Assembly (NCBI GenBank): GCA_910585235.1
Contig: CAJUCM010000010.1
Coordinates: 39,756 to 54,077 of the forward strand
Length of the DNA stretch: 14,322 bases
Direction of reading: 5' to 3'
Source: an uncultured Christensenella sp.
Lineage (GTDB): Bacteria; Bacillota; Clostridia; Christensenellales; Borkfalkiaceae
Position numbers and translations under genes: made by a program. The notes under the pieces were generated by a model. The model was not told the DNA's origin and ran no database searches. It saw only the letters and a list, made by a program, of their open reading frames with translations. The stretch's first letter is position 1; every line of letters begins with the position of its first letter. Shown here piece by piece: positions 12,901 to 14,322 of the stretch.

Positions 12901-13434
12901 GAAGTCTATTCCAACACGGGCGGACAGGCATCGAAATCCACTCCCGTCGGCGCGGTTGCGAAGTTCGCTTCCAGCGGCAAGCGCGTGAAGAAGAAAGACC
13001 TTGGCATGATCGCGGCAAGCTACGGCTACGTTTACGTCGCGCAGTGCGCAATGGGCGCGGACAAAGCTCAGCTCGTCAAAGCGCTCAAAGAGGCGGAAAG
13101 CTATCACGGTCCTTCCCTCATCATCTGCTATGCGCCCTGCATCAACCACGGCATCAACATGACGAAGTCGCAGTCGGAAGAAAAAGCGGCGGTCGATTGC
13201 GGCTACTGGCAGCTCTACCGCTTCAATCCTGCTCTTGCGGAAAAGGGCGAGAATCCCTTCACGCTCGACAGCAAAGACCCCACGGGCGATTATCAGTCCT
13301 TCATTTTGGGCGAGACCCGTTACGCGTCCCTCAAAAAGACGCAGCCCGAAGTTGCGGAGGAACTCTTCAAAAAGACGGAAGAGAACTCCAAAGCGCGTCT
13401 TGCAGGCTACAAGAAGATGGCAGGCAAAGAATAA
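9922..13434 (+). CDS. nifJ: Pyruvate:ferredoxin (flavodoxin) oxidoreductase, single-chain
   Basis: Oxidatively decarboxylates pyruvate with coenzyme A to acetyl-CoA and CO2, passing electrons to ferredoxin or flavodoxin; a core step of anaerobic energy metabolism. At 1,170 residues it is a full-length homodimeric-type enzyme. YPITPSSPMAE near residue 26 starts the pyruvate-binding domain. Two ferredoxin-type clusters follow: CIQCNQCAFVC with Cys686, 689, 692, 696, and CMGCGVCADVC with Cys738, 741, 744, 748. The proximal cluster uses Cys808, Cys811, Cys836 and Cys1073. Thiamine diphosphate binding shows as GDGWAYDIGYGG (964 on) and NTGGQ (998 on). ATG 9922 is chosen over the TTG three bases earlier because GGAGG lies seven bases before it. 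G+C-rich codon use suggests high expression. Single-gene unit with its own promoter and terminator. Confidence 0.97.
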   Translation: MTKMTIDGNTAASHVAYAFSEVAAIYPITPSSPMAESADEWATQGRVNMWGQKLRIAEMQSEGGAAGAVHGSLSAGALTTTYTASQGLLLMIPNMYKISGELLPMVMHVSARALAAHSLNIFGDHSDVMACRQTGFAMLSSCSVQEVMDLSLVAHLATLRTRVPFLSFFDGFRTSHEVSKIDAIDYEEMKALYDKLGLDKDVAEFKARALNPEHPIQKGTAQNGDTYFQNRETANSYYNATPAIVQQMMDEVSKLTKRKYHLFDYVGAKDAEEVVVIMGSGAETVEESINKLNASGKKYGLIKVRLYRPFVADAFVKAIPKTCKKMAVLDRTKEPGSLGEPLYLDVCTALLEKGVKGIEVVGGRYGLGSKEFNPSMVLAVYKNLEAKKPKNHFTIGIYDDITKKFDAAPAGSTSCKFYGLGSDGTVGANKNSIKIIGDHTKMYAQAYFFYDSKKSGGITVSHLRFGKKPIQSEYLIDSADFVACHNPSYVIRYDMVSDLKEGGSFLLNAPWTTVEELEANLPASVKNALAKKKANLYVIDAISIAAKLGLRGRTNTILQSAFFLINPQIMPYSDAVEYMKKMAYKSFARKGDAIVQMNYNAIDSAKDNLVKIDIPASWATTTEGAEMIKLADNDYFRNVVAPILALEGDKLPSSAFNADGSVPTGTTKFEKRGVAVMVPKWIEENCIQCNQCAFVCPHATIRPALVKAGENKPANFTTKPATGIPGYEYRIQVSPLDCMGCGVCADVCPGMKGNKALVMTPFAEIEPLEKDNWEYAVELPDADLSAVKMADVKKSQFTAPLFEFSGACAGCGETPYVKVVTQLFGDRMIVANATGCSSIYGGSSPTCPYTTNRKGHGPAWANSLFEDNAEFGYGMQLAYKARRAALKEKAEKLIDLWKDYPEDVKLVKAWIKGMDDAEASKKASAELIEALNKHSSCPTCGPTVNEILADKDCLVKKSFWIIGGDGWAYDIGYGGLDHVLASGEDVNVLVLDTEVYSNTGGQASKSTPVGAVAKFASSGKRVKKKDLGMIAASYGYVYVAQCAMGADKAQLVKALKEAESYHGPSLIICYAPCINHGINMTKSQSEEKAAVDCGYWQLYRFNPALAEKGENPFTLDSKDPTGDYQSFILGETRYASLKKTQPEVAEELFKKTEENSKARLAGYKKMAGKE

Positions 13435-13438
13435 TCGG

Positions 13439-13484
13439 ACATAATAAAAAAAGACGACCCGAAGGTCGTCTTTTTTTATTATGT
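13439..13484. terminator. Long bidirectional terminator between PFOR and XRE-membrane gene
   Basis: A 21-base perfect stem (13439-13459 with 13464-13484) closed by a CGAA tetraloop (TTCG on the other strand). The G+C part is GACGACC/GGTCGTC, flanked by an A7 run on one side and a T7 run on the other, so it works in both directions. It fills the gap between the two convergent genes and ends next to the stop codon at 13485. Confidence 0.92.
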
Positions 13485-14222
13485 TTATTGCTTATTCTTT
13501 TTGCCGCCGGCGATTGCCCCGACCGTTCCGATGATCATACAGGCGCAGACGCCCGCAACGGGGGAAATCCACATGATATGCCAAAGATCCAGAACCGCCG
13601 AAACGCATAAAAACACGACGAGCGATATGCACATGACGATCCCGCACGCGCCCGCCGCATAGGGGTTCTCCCCTTTTTTCCGTTTTTCTTCCACTTTTAC
13701 GCGGTCGCACATATCGAAGATACAGCCCGCGATCCCGCAACAAAACGCGGCGGAAGCGGGAATACACCACAGCGGATGCCATGTTCCGAACAGACAGCCG
13801 AGAGACACGAACACAATAACGGAGATCGCCATAAGCGTCGCGCAGACGCACCCGCAAATACGTCCTAAATAAGTCGTTTTCCTATGTTCGGCTTTCACGC
13901 CGTTGATAAAAATACCCCTTGACGAAATTTCAACGGTGTCCCGTCCGCTCGAAAAACAAACGGCGTCCTCATTCTTAAAAAGATCTTCCTGCGGTTTATT
14001 TTCTTCGGCGGACAAGGATCGGCGTTCCCCGCGCAAAAGCTCGTCCACGCTCACGCCTAAAATTTCGGCAAGCGGCAATAATTGCGCCGTATCGGGCATC
14101 GCCTCGCCCGTCTCCCATTTGGATACCGCTTTGTTGGTAATGCCGAGTTTTTCGGCAAGCTCCGACTGCGTCAGATTTTTCTCCTTTCTCAACTCGTAAA
14201 GTAAATCGGAAAATTTTGACAT
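13485..14222 (-). CDS. XRE-family regulator fused to a cysteine-rich membrane domain
   Basis: A 245-residue protein. Residues 1-65 are a typical HTH_3 domain (LRKEKNLTQSELAEKLGITNKAVSKWETGEAMPD...LAEILGVSVDELL). A polar linker to about 118 follows, then four predicted membrane segments at about 122-144, 150-171, 188-212 and 216-238, arranged as two similar hairpins each turning at a Trp-His motif (TWHPLWCIP and LWHIMWISP). The membrane half holds about 14 cysteines, an odd density. Such fusions are common in Clostridia and may sense envelope state while holding the DNA-binding domain at the membrane; the signal is unknown. I place the start at 14222, where GGAG lies five bases upstream and the HTH begins; the longer frame from 14279 would overlap the promoter. 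Single-gene unit, convergent with PFOR. Confidence 0.88.
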   Translation of the reverse strand: MSKFSDLLYELRKEKNLTQSELAEKLGITNKAVSKWETGEAMPDTAQLLPLAEILGVSVDELLRGERRSLSAEENKPQEDLFKNEDAVCFSSGRDTVEISSRGIFINGVKAEHRKTTYLGRICGCVCATLMAISVIVFVSLGCLFGTWHPLWCIPASAAFCCGIAGCIFDMCDRVKVEEKRKKGENPYAAGACGIVMCISLVVFLCVSAVLDLWHIMWISPVAGVCACMIIGTVGAIAGGKKNKQ

Positions 14223-14250
14223 ATGCGCTCCTTGGTTGTGTTCTGCCTCT

Positions 14251-14279
14251 ATTTTAGCATTCCCGCCTCCGATTTGCAA
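14251..14279 (-). promoter_or_regulatory. Sigma-A promoter of the XRE-membrane gene
   Basis: On the minus strand there is TTGCAA (14274-14279), a 17-base spacer ending in TGC and TAAAAT (14251-14256). The predicted start near 14244 gives a leader of about 22 bases including the GGAG site. This supports the start at 14222 rather than the upstream one. Confidence 0.68.
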
Positions 14280-14322
14280 TAGAAAAAAGTCGAATCAAAG
14301 TAGAATCCCCCTTTCTTGGGGT

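Noticed and set aside
11569..13149. A 526-codon open frame antisense to the PFOR 3' half
   Set aside because: Same cause: codon bias of the sense strand suppresses stops on the other strand. No ribosome-binding site and no domain seen.
14294..14322. Possible hairpin (CCCC...GGGG) at the right edge
   Set aside because: The stem is only four or five bases, cut close to the window edge, and has no clear T tract on the visible side, so a terminator call is not justified.

Overview
The window looks like part of the chromosome of an anaerobic Clostridia-type member of the Bacillota. It carries spoIIID, a regulator confined to endospore-forming lineages. It also has two oxygen-sensitive iron-sulfur systems, a two-subunit class I fumarase and a pyruvate:ferredoxin oxidoreductase, plus the Firmicute order ecfA1-ecfA2-ecfT-truA. 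Promoters are consensus sigma-A type and terminators are plain hairpins with T tracts. I cannot place it below class.

Layout, left to right. (1) A CPBP-family membrane protease, cut by the left edge, reads leftward. (2) fumA-fumB reads rightward from a divergent promoter and ends at a terminator shared with the convergent gene. (3) A membrane-anchored SxxK serine hydrolase reads leftward. (4) spoIIID follows, then a five-gene leftward operon (transcription order ecfA1, ecfA2, ecfT, truA, unknown membrane protein) with overlaps or near-zero gaps and one terminator. (5) Positions about 8,300 to 9,784 hold a self-contained, visibly A+T-rich cassette: a small XRE repressor reading right, and a Sel1-repeat gene plus an Smr-domain gene reading left. 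The two promoters overlap, two matching 15-base palindromes sit at them, and each side ends in its own terminator. (6) A complete 1,170-residue PFOR gene comes next. (7) Convergent to it is an XRE regulator fused to a cysteine-rich four-helix membrane domain.

How it works together: PFOR supplies acetyl-CoA and reduced ferredoxin, and fumarase links malate and fumarate, both fitting fermentative anaerobic metabolism. The ECF energising module powers vitamin or metal uptake through substrate-binding S components encoded elsewhere. SpoIIID would act in the mother cell during sporulation. The XRE/Sel1/Smr cassette looks like an accessory, self-regulated switch of unknown function and is the most unusual part.

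A second theme is start-codon architecture. The CPBP and serine hydrolase genes have strong promoters whose -10 box ends exactly six bases before the ATG, predicting leaderless transcripts. ecfA1 and the small XRE gene have predicted leaders of only about 10 and 7 bases without a Shine-Dalgarno sequence. Other genes here have ordinary ribosome-binding sites.

No stretch over 300 bases lacks a gene. I see no rRNA, tRNA, CRISPR array or insertion sequence.
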